A DNA stretch of 64,000 nt, taken from contig NZ_CP032824.1 in NCBI RefSeq assembly GCF_003660105.1, positions 1 to 64,000 on the forward strand, given 5' to 3'. Below are positions 52,928-62,400 of this stretch, piece after piece (positions within the stretch are counted from its first letter, which is position 1; every line of letters begins with the position of its first letter). This stretch comes from Aliarcobacter cryaerophilus ATCC 43158 (GTDB lineage: Bacteria; Campylobacterota; Campylobacteria; Campylobacterales; Arcobacteraceae). The notes under the pieces are model-generated. The model did not search any database, was not told the DNA's origin, and saw nothing but the letters and a program-made list of their open reading frames with translations. Made by a program: the position numbers and the translations under genes.

Positions 52928-55399
52928 GTGAATCTTTACAATGAAACGCCTTTTGTTAATAGATATAAGATATTAAGCTTTTTTTCTAAACATATTGAAA
53001 ATAATTTAGGGAAAGCCGTATCTATTATATATTCTAGAAAAGGTATTGGTAAAAGTAGATTATGTAAAGAAATACTTAAAGATATTAAAACTACTTCAAC
53101 AAAAGTGAAAGTAAGTATTAATTGTTCTAAAGTAGATTTTTCACAAGATGGTTTTTATATTAAACAAATTGCTAAAGAAATAAATAAAAATAGTTTAACT
53201 ATTTCTTCTATAAGTATAGAAAAATTTTTACAAATAGATTCCGAAAATGACCATAATGAACTTATATATAAAATAGCAAATGACTATATGGAAAAATCAT
53301 CTGTTTTAAAGAATGTAAAAGATGTAATATCAAAATTTTTTAGTATTGGTAATTTTAATAGTGATAAAATTTTTGATTCTAATGTTGCAGAAAGTATCAA
53401 ATTATCTTATAAGTATATTGAATATTGTGCTAAAAATAACTATTTTGTTATAAATATAGAAAATATTCAAAATATTGATATAACATCTTTAAACTTTTTA
53501 GTAAAACTTGCCTCTAAAATAGAAAACATTTATTTATTACTAGAATATACTATTTCTAATAATAAAAATTCTTTAAGTTTAGATGAATTACAAAATAGTC
53601 TGATTGAAGTTACAGACCTAAAAATAGAAACTAAAGAATTAGAACAATTAAATGAAAATGAACTTATCAAATTGTTAGAAAGCAACAATGACTTGCTAAG
53701 ACAATATATTAAAACATCTTATACAAAATGGGATGGAAATTTAAGACCATTTGTTAATTTGCACTATAATCTGCCAATTAGCAATGAAGAGGTTAAAAAC
53801 TTTATTTCTAATAGTAATAATACAATTAATAATCTTGTTACTAATGATCTTCTAGATTTACAAACTAAAGAAATTTTTTTACTTATTTTTATAGCTGTTC
53901 ATGGTGATTCAGTTGAATTAAATTTAATTAATCAAATACATAATATAAATATTATGACAGATATATCTAATATCTTCGATTTTGAATTAGAATTAAACAG
54001 ACTTGTTAAAAAAAGATTTTTAGTAGAATATAACAAATCTTATATGATTAACGATGATACGATTTTAGATATCCTTTTAAATTTATCATCTTTTAGTTCA
54101 AAAAAGATTTTAGCAACACAATTATGGTTGACTATTTACACACAAGTATATAATAATGACAATAACCATTTTATTTCAAAAAGTACAATAATTTTCAATA
54201 TATTAAAATTTTCTGTTCAATTACAGGAAAAACAAAATATACTTAAATATCTAAATGAACTTATGTTCTTATTTAGAAATTCTACTCCTATTTGGGTCAA
54301 AAACTGGATACAAAAAATTTTAGATAGCTTTAAAAATTCAACAAATGAATATATTAATAATCTTATAAAAATAAGATTAAGTGAAATTACCCAAAATCTA
54401 TCACTATACGATACTTCATATTCTTTACTAAATTCAATAAGATCACATGATGATAATTTATTACTTGCAAAAGCAATTTTATTAGAAAATAACTCAAAGC
54501 CACATGAGTCATTAGATATTATTAATTCAATCATTGAGAAAGATAATTTAAATACAAGATTATACTTATTATGCAAAATTAATCAAATATCTTCATTGCG
54601 TTCTCTTAATAACTACAAAAAAGCTGAGCAAATATTTAAAAAACTTCTGGATATGGATGAATATAAAAATTATCTAGAATTTGGTTTTGTTTTAAGATTA
54701 GCAGGAACTATATATGATAGTAAAAAAGCATTGCCTTTTGTAATTGAAAGTATAGAACACTTTCATAATCATAATGCATTGATACAGGAGTTACATAGTA
54801 GAATAGAACTATCCGTGATACATATTTATAATGAAGAATTTGAATTAGCTCAAGAACAATTAGAAATTACTTCTAAAATTAGTCAGAAAAATTTTATAGA
54901 GAGTTATATTATTACAAATAATTTAGCTATAGTTAATCTATATCAAAATAAAGATATTGAAAACACATATACAATGTTAAAAAGATGTTTAAGTATGGTT
55001 CAAACGCCATTTGATAAACTTGCCTTGCATATCAATTTATTGATTAGTGCAAATTGTTTAAATTTGGATAAAGAATTAATTTTAAATCTATGTGCAACTA
55101 TTGATGAGCTTTGCCTACTGGATAATATTTCAGATAAAGAGATTAAACGAATTTCTTATTTAAATTTGATGTTAAGTTGTAAAAAAATAGGAAATGACGA
55201 GCAATTGGATATATATAAAAGACGATTCGAACATATAATTGTTCAAAGCAACAAATATGAGCTCGATACAAAATTTAAAATGCTCATTAATAATGAATTA
55301 GGTCTTTCAATGCAAGAAAATTGTGTTGGACATTTCATAACGTGTGAATTATCTCATTGGAGTATTGAGTTTGATAATATTTTGAACAATTTTGAATAA
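52928..55399 (+). CDS. Large AAA ATPase with helical (TPR-like) repeats
   Basis: GTG start. The 823-residue protein has a P-loop in IIYSRKGIGKSRLCKEI (about 35-50), a Walker B-like strand NYFVINIENIQNIDI (about 175-190), and a long helical C-terminal half with TPR-like periodicity (about 480-800). The plan matches signal-transduction ATPases with TPR repeats. Its 3' end overlaps the convergent ATP-grasp gene by 65 bp. Shared leader elements suggest the two are regulated together. Confidence 0.6.
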   Translation: MNLYNETPFVNRYKILSFFSKHIENNLGKAVSIIYSRKGIGKSRLCKEILKDIKTTSTKVKVSINCSKVDFSQDGFYIKQIAKEINKNSLTISSISIEKFLQIDSENDHNELIYKIANDYMEKSSVLKNVKDVISKFFSIGNFNSDKIFDSNVAESIKLSYKYIEYCAKNNYFVINIENIQNIDITSLNFLVKLASKIENIYLLLEYTISNNKNSLSLDELQNSLIEVTDLKIETKELEQLNENELIKLLESNNDLLRQYIKTSYTKWDGNLRPFVNLHYNLPISNEEVKNFISNSNNTINNLVTNDLLDLQTKEIFLLIFIAVHGDSVELNLINQIHNINIMTDISNIFDFELELNRLVKKRFLVEYNKSYMINDDTILDILLNLSSFSSKKILATQLWLTIYTQVYNNDNNHFISKSTIIFNILKFSVQLQEKQNILKYLNELMFLFRNSTPIWVKNWIQKILDSFKNSTNEYINNLIKIRLSEITQNLSLYDTSYSLLNSIRSHDDNLLLAKAILLENNSKPHESLDIINSIIEKDNLNTRLYLLCKINQISSLRSLNNYKKAEQIFKKLLDMDEYKNYLEFGFVLRLAGTIYDSKKALPFVIESIEHFHNHNALIQELHSRIELSVIHIYNEEFELAQEQLEITSKISQKNFIESYIITNNLAIVNLYQNKDIENTYTMLKRCLSMVQTPFDKLALHINLLISANCLNLDKELILNLCATIDELCLLDNISDKEIKRISYLNLMLSCKKIGNDEQLDIYKRRFEHIIVQSNKYELDTKFKMLINNELGLSMQENCVGHFITCELSHWSIEFDNILNNFE

Positions 55400-56351
55400 G
55401 TAAGCCTATAGATTCTTCATAAGTATATCCATTTGACATTATAGCTTTAGAAAAACTACTTTCACGTCCACAATATGGATCTGGTGTAAGTTCAATCAAA
55501 TAAAATTTGTTATTTAATATTTTACCATCTACTCTAAGGTAATCAATTTTACCCATATGTCTATACATATCAATAATATAATTTTTTGTTTCAACATCAA
55601 ATTTATCTGTTATAACTTTATGACTAAATTTTTCACAATAGAGTTGTTTATATTCCAAAGTATATAAATTATTATTAAAAAAATTAATATCTTCGATATG
55701 AATATCTTCAATAACTTCAAAAATATTTATATTCTTATTATCCCCAACTAATGTAATATTAACCTCTTGTCCGCCAATAAACTCTTCTACTATAATAGGT
55801 TGTTTAAAAATTTCTAATAACTCTTTTATTAGTGTTATTGCTTTTACAAAAGTATTAACAATATTTTTGTTAGATATTCCAATAGAGCTACCCTCATAAT
55901 TTGGCTTAACAACTAACGGTAATTTTAATGATTTAATTAGAGATATATCATTTTCATCATAAATTAGTATAGAGTTTGGAGATAAAATATTAAATCTTTT
56001 TGCAAATGTTTTACATAAATTTTTATCTTGACATATGATTCTATTATAAACATCTGCACCTAAGAACTTAACATTCATACTTTCACAAATAGCAGGTACT
56101 AGGGCTAATCTATTTCTAGAAATTTCCCCACCATAGATAGTCATAACAAACTCAACACTATTTTTAACTAAATAATTATTTAACTCTTTTGGTGAGTTAC
56201 ATACGAATACTTGTTTAGAATATATTGTTAGTGCCCTAACTACATCATCAATATATTCTTGAGAAGGTTTTTCTAATGTTGTAGAGTTGAAATTAATATT
56301 TTCTTCTGTATGTTCAAATATATCAGCAACTAAAACTATATTATTATACAT
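55335..56351 (-). CDS. ATP-grasp ligase, D-alanine-D-alanine ligase-like
   Basis: This is a 338-residue protein with the ATP-grasp layout: KLPLVVKPNYEGSSIGISN (about 135-153), PIIVEEFIGGQEVNITLVG (about 177-195), YLRVDGKILNNKFYLIELTPDPY (metal ligands, about 280-302). The motif SSIGIS and the E...VN pattern match Ddl enzymes, but the product may be another dipeptide or peptide modification. A true housekeeping ddl would not be expected convergent with an accessory ATPase. It lies within the recombinase-flanked accessory area. Confidence 0.75.
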   Translation of the reverse strand: MYNNIVLVADIFEHTEENINFNSTTLEKPSQEYIDDVVRALTIYSKQVFVCNSPKELNNYLVKNSVEFVMTIYGGEISRNRLALVPAICESMNVKFLGADVYNRIICQDKNLCKTFAKRFNILSPNSILIYDENDISLIKSLKLPLVVKPNYEGSSIGISNKNIVNTFVKAITLIKELLEIFKQPIIVEEFIGGQEVNITLVGDNKNINIFEVIEDIHIEDINFFNNNLYTLEYKQLYCEKFSHKVITDKFDVETKNYIIDMYRHMGKIDYLRVDGKILNNKFYLIELTPDPYCGRESSFSKAIMSNGYTYEESIGLLIQNCSKYYQTQYSNEIIHTL

Positions 56352-56353
56352 AT

Positions 56354-56365
56354 AATATCCTATTA
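56354..56365 (-). promoter_or_regulatory. Leader element of the ATP-grasp gene, shared with the AAA/TPR gene
   Basis: The minus strand reads TAATAGGATATT, ending two bases before the ATG. It is the same 12-mer found four bases before the GTG of the gene at 52928. It contains the AGGA ribosome site. The inverted partner arm seen at the other gene is absent here. Confidence 0.55.
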
Positions 56366-56606
56366 TTTGATGTTTAAGTATATCATAATTCTTTTATAAT
56401 ATACATCAAATGTTTATGTTAATAAACTCAAAAAATAAATCGAAAAAGTATATTTAGGTTTATTTTTTTCATAAATACAAAACAAATAATTAATGTTTGT
56501 AATTTTAAAATAATAATAAAATATTTTTTTAAATGAATCGATTAAAATATACAATCGACTCATTTTATGATACTATTATAGTAATTATTTGGCTCAAAGG
56601 TAAAAT

Positions 56607-57749
56607 ATGAAAGAAAATATTATAAAATGGATATGGCAACATAAAGATTATCCAAATTTTAAATATGACAAATCAAAGTTAACAGATTTACTTACTCAAA
56701 TTGAATATAATAGAGGACAACTTGATGGTATTTCAAAATTATTTAATAGAGATGATATAACAAAAATTGAAATTGAAACATTAACTGATGAAGCAATTAA
56801 TACATCTTTAATAGAGGGTGAACTTTTAAAAAGAGAAAGCGTTAGATCTTCATTTAAGAAAAAACTAGATAAAGATTTTGATGCAAGAAGTGATAAATAT
56901 TCAACAATTGCAACTGATAATTTAGTTGAAATTTTAATAGATTCAAATTTAAATAAAAAAGAATTACATATAGATAGATTACATGGTTGGCACAACTGTC
57001 TTTTTGAACATACACAATATAGTAAATTAAATAAAATTGATATTGCAAAATTCAGAAGCCATAGTGATATGGAAGTAATCTCTGGTGCAATTGGATATGA
57101 AAAAGTTCACTATAAAGCAATACCTGTAGAAAAAATTGATAAAAATATAGAAAACTTCTTAAAATATTGTAATGAAAGTTTTGAAAATCTATATATAAAA
57201 GCTGCAATAGTTCATATTTGGTTTGTAATTATACATCCTTATGATGATGGAAATGGAAGAATTGCTAGAGCTATTACAGATTATGTTCTTTCACAAAACA
57301 ATACAAATACACAATTTAAACTATACTCTATTTCAACTGCGATTAATAAAGATAGAAAAGCTTATTATGATATTCTAGATAAAACTACAAATTTATTTTT
57401 AAATAGAGAGTTTGATATTACAGCTTGGATTATTTGGCATTTAAATATATTAAATAATGCCATGGAAGAAGCGCTAAAAAACATTGAATATCTAATACAA
57501 AAAACAAAGTTTTGGGATGAACATAGAAACAAAGCTCTAAATGAAAGACAAATAAAAGTTTTAAATAAAATATTGGATGTTGGGAATGAGAATTTTGAAG
57601 GTGGATTAAATACAAAAAAATATATATCTTTAACAAAAGTTAGTAAAGCTACAGCAGTTAGGGATATAACTGCTCTTGTAGAATTTGGATGTATAAAACA
57701 AATTATTGGTACTGCTGGTCGAAATGTTAGGTATGAGATTAAGTTTTAA
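56607..57749 (+). CDS. Fic family protein with DUF4172 N-terminus
   Basis: The 380-residue protein has a DUF4172-like N-terminal part (KWIWQHKDYPNFKYD) and an inhibitory-helix motif TSLIEGE near 70-77. The catalytic Fic loop HPYDDGNGRIAR near 210-221 matches HPFxDGNGR with Tyr in place of Phe. A C-terminal winged-helix (KKYISLTKVSKATAVRDI) follows. It would transfer AMP or a related group to proteins. The built-in inhibitory helix makes it a self-controlled class. It stands alone, flanked by the AATTCGGCT repeat block on its 3' side. Confidence 0.88.
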   Translation: MKENIIKWIWQHKDYPNFKYDKSKLTDLLTQIEYNRGQLDGISKLFNRDDITKIEIETLTDEAINTSLIEGELLKRESVRSSFKKKLDKDFDARSDKYSTIATDNLVEILIDSNLNKKELHIDRLHGWHNCLFEHTQYSKLNKIDIAKFRSHSDMEVISGAIGYEKVHYKAIPVEKIDKNIENFLKYCNESFENLYIKAAIVHIWFVIIHPYDDGNGRIARAITDYVLSQNNTNTQFKLYSISTAINKDRKAYYDILDKTTNLFLNREFDITAWIIWHLNILNNAMEEALKNIEYLIQKTKFWDEHRNKALNERQIKVLNKILDVGNENFEGGLNTKKYISLTKVSKATAVRDITALVEFGCIKQIIGTAGRNVRYEIKF

Positions 57750-57769
57750 AAAATAAAAATGAAACCTCA

Positions 57770-58060
57770 AAAATAAATAGATTTTAACGATAAACTAAAA
57801 GACTCTCTTTTTGTTTATAATCACTAGAAAAATAATTTTAATATTTAAAGCAATTTTTGCGCACTTTAAATGCTTATATATAATGCTTATATTCAGCCGA
57901 ATTTTATACAAGCTTCTTTTTTATTAAATATTGGCACTACTAATACGTTTAATATAGCCGAATTTTTAACAGCTTTTTTTGCAGTTTAAAAACCATCATT
58001 TTAGAGTTTTCTTACAAAAAATTAAAAAATATAACATTTAAATAATAGTTTGCTACTATT
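57770..58060 (-). repeat. Repeat block, copy 1 (inverted) with two AAATTCGGCT motifs
   Basis: On the minus strand it corresponds to 61960-62400 and 59760-60215. Shared parts are AAAAAGAGAGTCTTTT, then TTAAAATCTATT, and the motif (T/A)AAAATTCGGCT twice (near 57896 and 57957). It is shorter than copies 2 and 3. The rest of the gap to 58329 is AT-rich with no gene. Confidence 0.7.
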
Positions 58061-58329
58061 ATTCTTTTTCAAATATCATAAGCCGTAAAATTAATTTCAT
58101 AAATAATCATTTTAAAGCTTCTAAAACTAAAAATAAACTTTAGCTAGTAACTATTATCAAAATTTAATATTTTTTTCTTATAGATAGTTTATCTTTGCTT
58201 TAAATACTATAAATACTTTTTTAAATTAATTTAAGTATATAAGAATAATTTAAATTGAAATATTTATAAAGTATACTTTATAATAAACTTGCTATTATTC
58301 TAAAATACATTTTATAATAAGAGGAAAAT

Positions 58330-59520
58330 ATGGATTTAGCAACACTTCAAAAAATATCTACTCAAATCTTATCTAGAGAAGTTCCAATTTATAAAAGATA
58401 TCTTTATTCAAAAATTGATTTCAATAGTAAATTAATAGGTATAAAAGGAGCAAGAGGTGCTGGAAAAAGTACTATACTTTTACAATATGCAAAAAGTTTA
58501 AACTACCCTATTTCAAAAATACTTTATGTTAGTTGTGATCATCCAGCAATGAGTGGGGTATCATTATATGATATTGCTGAAGCATTTTATGCAAGAGGTG
58601 GAAAACTTTTTATTATTGATGAAATACATAAAAATGAAAATTTTTCAAAAGATTTAAAAGCAATATATGATGTATTTGATTTACAAGTCTTATTTAGTGG
58701 CTCTTCTGCTTTACAAATAGAGTACTCTAGTGCTGATTTATCAAGAAGAGCAGTTATTCATACATTAGGTGTTTTATCTTTAAGAGAATTTTGTGAATTA
58801 CAAACTAATCAAACTTTTCAAAGTTATTCATTAGAAGATATTTTAAAAAATCACGAAGACATTACTTTTGAAATTTTAAAAAAAATAAGACCTCTTGAAC
58901 AATTTAATAACTATTTAAAATATGGATGTTATCCTTTTTACAAAGAATCACTAAGTGATTATTCTATGAAACTTTTAGAAGTAATAAATCTTACAATTGA
59001 CTCAGATTTATGTGGAATATATAATATAGAACCTTCAAAGCTAGATAAATTAAAAAAGATTATTTATATGCTTTGTAGTACAAAACCTTATGAATTAAAT
59101 ATCTCAAAACTAAGTTCAGCAGTTGGAACATCATGGCCAACTTTACAAAAATATTTAGAAAGAATGGATGCTGGAAGTTTAATACATATTGTAAGAGCAG
59201 GTGAAGGAATGAGAGCTATTAATAAACCAGATAAACTTCTTTTAGATAATCCAAATCTTTTCGTAGTTGCTTGTGGAAATGGTGATATAGGATCTATTAG
59301 AGAGAGTTTTTTTGTATCTCAACTTGTACTTCATAATCAAGTACACTATCATGACAAAGGTGATTTTATTATAAATGATAATTATGTATTTGAAATAGGA
59401 GGTGCATCAAAAGATGCATCTCAACTAAAAGGAAATAAAAATGGTTATGTTGTAAATGATGATGTAGAAATTGGATTTGATAATAAAATACCACTTTGGC
59501 TTTTTGGATTTCTTTACTAA
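58330..59520 (+). CDS. AAA-family ATPase with DUF4143 domain
   Basis: The 396-residue protein has Walker A GIKGARGAGKSTILL (about 37-51), Walker B KLFIIDEIHKN (about 96-106), the sensor strand QVLFSGSSALQIE and a C-terminal DUF4143 domain with a winged-helix part (SKLSSAVGTSWPTLQKYLERM). It ends in the nuclease-like strand pair common to the family (NDNYVFEIGG...KNGYVVNDD). Such ATPases are common in accessory DNA and may bind DNA. A partial inverted copy lies at 44656-45247. Confidence 0.85.
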   Translation: MDLATLQKISTQILSREVPIYKRYLYSKIDFNSKLIGIKGARGAGKSTILLQYAKSLNYPISKILYVSCDHPAMSGVSLYDIAEAFYARGGKLFIIDEIHKNENFSKDLKAIYDVFDLQVLFSGSSALQIEYSSADLSRRAVIHTLGVLSLREFCELQTNQTFQSYSLEDILKNHEDITFEILKKIRPLEQFNNYLKYGCYPFYKESLSDYSMKLLEVINLTIDSDLCGIYNIEPSKLDKLKKIIYMLCSTKPYELNISKLSSAVGTSWPTLQKYLERMDAGSLIHIVRAGEGMRAINKPDKLLLDNPNLFVVACGNGDIGSIRESFFVSQLVLHNQVHYHDKGDFIINDNYVFEIGGASKDASQLKGNKNGYVVNDDVEIGFDNKIPLWLFGFLY

Positions 59521-59539
59521 AATTTATTTTTAATTTTTT

Positions 59540-59752
59540 AATAGCAGGTGAATAACTGTACACCTTTTAATTTTTTATTTTTTCAATTTCAAAAATATTT
59601 TCAAACTCTATTCTTGTTATTGAAAATCTTTTTAAAAATTACATAAACTCTTTGTTTATTTTCAAGTGCATTTGTCTTATCACCAAAGATTTCAAGAAGA
59701 TATTTTTCAATCTCGTGAAGTGTAGAAAATCATTCATTTTTGTATCTTTTAT
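59540..59752 (-). pseudogene. Decayed copy of the gene at 61380-61926
   Basis: The plus strand between 59650 and 59750 matches 61840-61925 almost base for base (for example AGATTTCAAGAAGATATTTT). The part at 59580-59640 matches 61635-61700. The segment between them is deleted and stops interrupt every frame. It shows that a gene plus its neighbouring repeat block was duplicated, and that this copy degraded. Confidence 0.7.
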
Positions 59753-59759
59753 TTTAATT

Positions 59760-60215
59760 TTTTTTATGATTTTTTTAATATTTAAAACTTAAAGCATTTA
59801 TGCTATTTTTTCATTTTTTGTAAAAAAACTCAAAAATGATAGTTTTTGAACATCAAAAAATGGCTGTATAAAATTCGGCTAAATTAAAGGAATTAGTAAA
59901 GCCTTTTTTTATATCAAAAAAAGCTTGTATAAAATTCGGCTAGCTAGTTAAAAATTATTTTATTTATATTTCAAATAAAGAAAAGCACTGTAAAATCGAT
60001 ACTCTTTAATTTAAAGCTTATATATGGCTTAAAAATTGTAATGATTTTTTATGGATTTTTTTTGTATAAAATTCGGCTAAATAGAAGTATTATGTAAGTA
60101 TAAATCTTGCTTAAAAATTTCAGCTATTTTAAAATATTATTTTTCTCAAAAATAAGCAAAAAGAGAATCTTTTCACTTATTGTTAAAATCTATTAGTTTG
60201 ATTCTTTATTTTGTT
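59760..60215 (+). repeat. Repeat block, copy 2, with three TATAAAATTCGGCT motifs
   Basis: Motif copies lie near 59869, 59930 and 60066, each preceded by a run of A and GCTTGT or GCTGT. The block ends with AAGCAAAAAGAGAATCTTTT and TTAAAATCTATTAG. It matches copy 3 along its whole length by eye. Confidence 0.7.
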
Positions 60216-60219
60216 CTAC

Positions 60220-60297
60220 AACATCATTTATACTTACCCTTATCTTAGTATTCTTTTTCTTTCTTTTTGTCTTCTAGGCTACTTAAATCGCTTTTAA
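60220..60297 (-). pseudogene. Remnant of a hydrophilic C-terminal tail gene
   Basis: On the minus strand the frame reads IKSDLSSLEDKKKEKEY then stop, similar to SDLDMLEDKSNSKKQ at the equivalent place beside copy 3 (62396-62490). Both lie directly before the repeat block. The gene's body is missing here. Confidence 0.45.
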
Positions 60298-60432
60298 TCA
60301 TAGTAATTCTTCTAATAATCTATGATCTATTAAATGACTAAGTGCAGTTCCACCAACGAATCTAATATCATTATTTTCAAATAACTCATCATTTGCTATA
60401 AGTTCTAATACTTCTTGTGTTTTTTGTAGCAT
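60298..60432 (-). pseudogene. Truncated AbiEii-like nucleotidyltransferase toxin
   Basis: This short frame of 44 residues starts at ATG 60432 with an AGGAAAA site. It contains IRFVGGTALSHLIDHRL, the start of the nucleotidyltransferase motif of AbiEii/AbiGii toxins (VGGTAL...HR.S.DLD). The frame stops right after, so the catalytic aspartates are lost. It follows the HTH gene by 13 bp, the usual antitoxin-toxin order. The inactive toxin explains why the antitoxin gene can persist or drift. Confidence 0.65.
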
Positions 60433-60445
60433 TTTATTTTCCTAT

Positions 60446-61006
60446 TTAGTTTAATTGTTTATAAATATGTGCTTTGTGTTTATTGAATGATTTTAATAAA
60501 TTAATATCTTTTCGTTCTATTACATGATAAGCTAATCTTTCTGGTCCAAAATATTTTAAAAGTAACATTAGTCTTTTTTCATTCCATTTATTTAAAACAA
60601 TATTTATAAAATTTGGTATTTCATATCTATGTCCATCTTCTACACTATAAAACAATTCTTCACCAAATAATTTTTTATCAAGGATGATATATTTTTGACT
60701 TGGTTCTATAATAGGCTTTAGATACATATTGTCATTTTCATTTTTTTTATTTGCTCTCTCTTTTTGATCATTAAACTCAAATCCCTCTAAAAATTTATTA
60801 AACTGTTCTTCTTTATTTATTTTCATTAGAATTTTTACATAATTTTCAAATGTGATTTTTCCTTTTTGTTCAAAAGTCTTGTATGTAGAATATTTAATAT
60901 CAACAAAATTAGCAAACTCTTCCTGGCTTAGTTCAAGTGCAATTCGTTCAGCTCTTATCTTTTTACTAGCGACCATTAAAATTTTTTGTACAGAACTTTT
61001 AATCAT
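60446..61006 (-). CDS. Helix-turn-helix protein, probable antitoxin partner of the AbiEii fragment
   Basis: The 186-residue protein has an XRE-type HTH (IRAERIALELSQEEFANFVDIKYSTYKTFEQKGKI; key part LSQEEFANFVDIKYSTYKTF) near 17-52. A helical C-terminal domain ends in RLAYHVIERKDINLLKSF. It sits just upstream of the truncated AbiEii-like gene. The pairing suggests a type IV-like toxin-antitoxin unit in decay. The upstream region 61007-61215 is AT-rich with no supported gene. Confidence 0.65.
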   Translation of the reverse strand: MIKSSVQKILMVASKKIRAERIALELSQEEFANFVDIKYSTYKTFEQKGKITFENYVKILMKINKEEQFNKFLEGFEFNDQKERANKKNENDNMYLKPIIEPSQKYIILDKKLFGEELFYSVEDGHRYEIPNFINIVLNKWNEKRLMLLLKYFGPERLAYHVIERKDINLLKSFNKHKAHIYKQLN

Positions 61007-61215
61007 TTATCAATATCCTTAAATATAAATTGTAATTGCTGTAATTATATCAATTAGTTAATTTTATATAGCTAAAAAGCATGTAATTGATAAAATATAA
61101 GCATACTAAAAGTATTAATCAATCAAAAGCTTTATAAATTATGGCTATTAATCTATGTCATAAAAACATTCCTATTAGTAGCATAACCTTTTTTGAATTG
61201 GCATTTTGTGAAACA

Positions 61216-61383
61216 TTAGATAATAAAGCTAATTGGGTTTGGTCTGCTTGTAAAAGGAATATATACTTTTATTTTTTCTATAATTTCTTCTCTTCTTCTT
61301 TTTATTTCTTTTATTAAAATAAAAACAACAAGGACAGCAAAAATTACAACAAGAAGTAAAACTTTAAAAATTAAATCTATCAT
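61216..61383 (-). CDS. Tiny membrane protein, 55 residues
   Basis: Its ATG at 61383 overlaps the stop of the preceding gene (ATGA), which indicates coupled translation. One membrane helix covers about residues 4-24 (LIFKVLLLVVIFAVLVVFIL), followed by a basic and charged tail (KEIKRRREEIIEKIK). It resembles other tiny one-helix proteins further on in this region. Confidence 0.55.
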   Translation of the reverse strand: MIDLIFKVLLLVVIFAVLVVFILIKEIKRRREEIIEKIKVYIPFTSRPNPISFII

Positions 61384-61926
61384 TTTGATACTCTTCTTTG
61401 AAATTTTTTAGCTATAAGCTTTTGAGCATTTTTTAAAATCTTTTTCAAAGTACAATAGTCTTCACCAGTTAATGAACTATACTCCTTGAGAGAAAGTTCT
61501 TCTGCGTTTGACTTTGTAAAAAGTCCTAAGTGTATGTTGTAAACTCTTGCACTTATTATTGGCAATTTTCCTTTTATTTCTAGAACAATTTTTTTAATAG
61601 CAGGTGAATCATAATACTCTTTTTCATTTTCTATTTTTGCACTTTCAAAAATATTTTCAAACTCTATTCTTGTTATTAAATATCTTTTTGAAAATTCCAT
61701 AAACTCTTTTTTATATAATTCATTATCAATTATATTTTTAAAATCAAACATCTTTTTTAAAAACATTTTTATTTGAAAAAATATTTTTTCTTCCCCCTTC
61801 AAGCTGATCACTTTTTTTTAAAACCTTTTCGTAAAATCTTTGTTTGTTTTCAAGTGCATTTATCTTATCATCAAAGATTTCAAGAAGATATTTTTCAATC
61901 TCGTCAAGCATAGAAAAATCATTCAT
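61380..61926 (-). pseudogene. Coiled-coil protein gene with probable frameshift
   Basis: One frame starts at ATG 61926 (NDFSMLDEIEKYLLEIFDDK) and runs to 61744. A second frame, overlapping it, runs from about 61811 to 61380. They join naturally at the T8 run near 61811-61818, where the first frame would pass from VLKK into VISLKGEEKIFF. The full protein would be about 180 residues and helical, ending in ISARVYNIHLGLFTKSNAEELSLKEYSSLTGEDY. The frameshift may be real decay, phase variation in the homopolymer, or a sequencing error. Confidence 0.55.
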
Positions 61927-62400
61927 TTTTGACCTTATTATTTTAATTTTTTTTATGATTTTTTTAACATTTAAAAACTTAAAGCATTTATGCTATTTTT
62001 TCACTTTTTGTAAAAAAACCAAAAAATGATGGTTTTTAAAAAGCAAAAAAAAGCTGTTAAAAATTCGGCTTAATTAAATACTAGTATAGCAATTGCAATA
62101 TGGCAAAAAAAAGCTGTTAAAAATTCGGCTTAGTACAAAAAAATTATTTTATCTATATCATATTTTTTACAAAGTACTATAAAATCGACATTTCTTAATT
62201 TATAGCTTAAATAATGCTTAAAAATATTAAGGATTTTTTATTTGTTTTTTTTCGTTAAAAATTCGGCTGAATTAAACATTATATGTAAGTATTTAAACAG
62301 TGTAAAAAAATTAAAAATCTTAATATTATTTTTCTAATGATTATAAGCAAAAAGAGAGTCTTTTCGCTTATTGTTAAAATCTATTGATTTGAGTCTTTGT
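61927..62400 (+). repeat. Repeat block, copy 3, with three TTAAAAATTCGGCT motifs
   Basis: Motif copies lie near 62054, 62115 and 62258. Each starts with A-rich sequence and GCTGTT, so that AGCTG and CGGCT form a small hyphenated inverted repeat. The block ends with GCAAAAAGAGAGTCTTTT. It is the best-kept of three copies. No gene lies inside it. Confidence 0.7.

Noticed and set aside
55335-56351. Housekeeping D-alanine ligase (ddl)
   Set aside because: The motifs fit, but the setting (convergent with an accessory ATPase, shared leader element, flanked by recombinases and a Fic gene) makes a specialised ligase more likely. I left the gene symbol blank.
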